A stretch of DNA of 5,200 nt from an uncultured Lachnospiraceae bacterium (GTDB lineage: Bacteria > Bacillota > Clostridia > Lachnospirales > Lachnospiraceae): positions 1-5,200 of the forward strand of contig CAJORC010000174.1 of assembly GCA_905236615.1 (NCBI GenBank), given 5' to 3'. Below, one piece after another: positions 5,173-5,200 of the stretch. Each line of letters starts with the position of its first letter. The first letter of the stretch is position 1. The position numbers and the translations under genes are program-made. Below the pieces are notes generated by a model that saw nothing but the letters and a program-made list of their open reading frames with translations, was not told where the DNA came from and did no database searches.

Positions 5173-5200
5173 TTCCTATCCGCGCGCGTCGCATCATACG

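Overview
The window looks like chromosomal DNA of a low-to-moderate GC Gram-positive anaerobe in the Clostridia, most likely near the Lachnospiraceae. The evidence is strong purine-rich ribosome binding sites (AGGAGG, GGGAG, TGGAG), clear sigma-A type promoters (TTGCAA/TATACT, TTGAAT/TAAAAT), a Rex-like operator beside a glyceraldehyde-3-phosphate dehydrogenase gene, and a DAHP synthase of the Firmicutes sort. The genus is inference. I see no integrase, transposase, tRNA, rRNA or CRISPR array.

Layout from left to right. At 1-44 (minus) are the first 14 codons of gap (GAPDH), which runs off the left edge. The 299-base spacer at 45-343 is a divergent control region. It holds a gap promoter, a good Rex-like operator, an adjacent imperfect palindrome, and the promoter of a plus-strand PHP-family phosphatase (HisJ-like, 344-1156) with a complete set of metal ligands. 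The next spacer (1157-1355) is dominated by a small hairpin followed by a 136-base element. The element is closed by a 12-bp perfect inverted repeat (17 of 18 bp when extended) and has nested internal stems. It is either a MITE-like repeat or a structured RNA in the leader of the next gene. That gene (1356-2477, plus) is a membrane acyltransferase of the acyltransferase-3/OafA family.

The acyltransferase converges on, and overlaps by 101 bases, a minus-strand polytopic membrane protein (2377-3936) that resembles GT-C/family-39 glycosyltransferases of Firmicutes. A good terminator-like hairpin plus T-tract for the acyltransferase transcript lies inside the coding sequence of this opposing gene. 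The glycosyltransferase and the following plus-strand gene, a class I DAHP synthase (aroF-type, 4070-5101), diverge from a compact promoter pair that appears to share one self-complementary -35 hexamer, TTGCAA. After aroF comes a cluster of three short hairpins (5123-5172).

Functionally, the window joins central and biosynthetic metabolism (gap, the HisJ-like phosphatase, the entry step of the shikimate pathway) to two integral membrane enzymes that plausibly modify cell-surface glycans: an O-acyltransferase and a lipid-linked-sugar glycosyltransferase. No operon joins these genes. Each seems to be its own transcription unit. The features most worth a second look are the inverted-repeat element, the shared -35 promoter pair, the overlapping convergent genes with an embedded terminator, and the Rex-like site.
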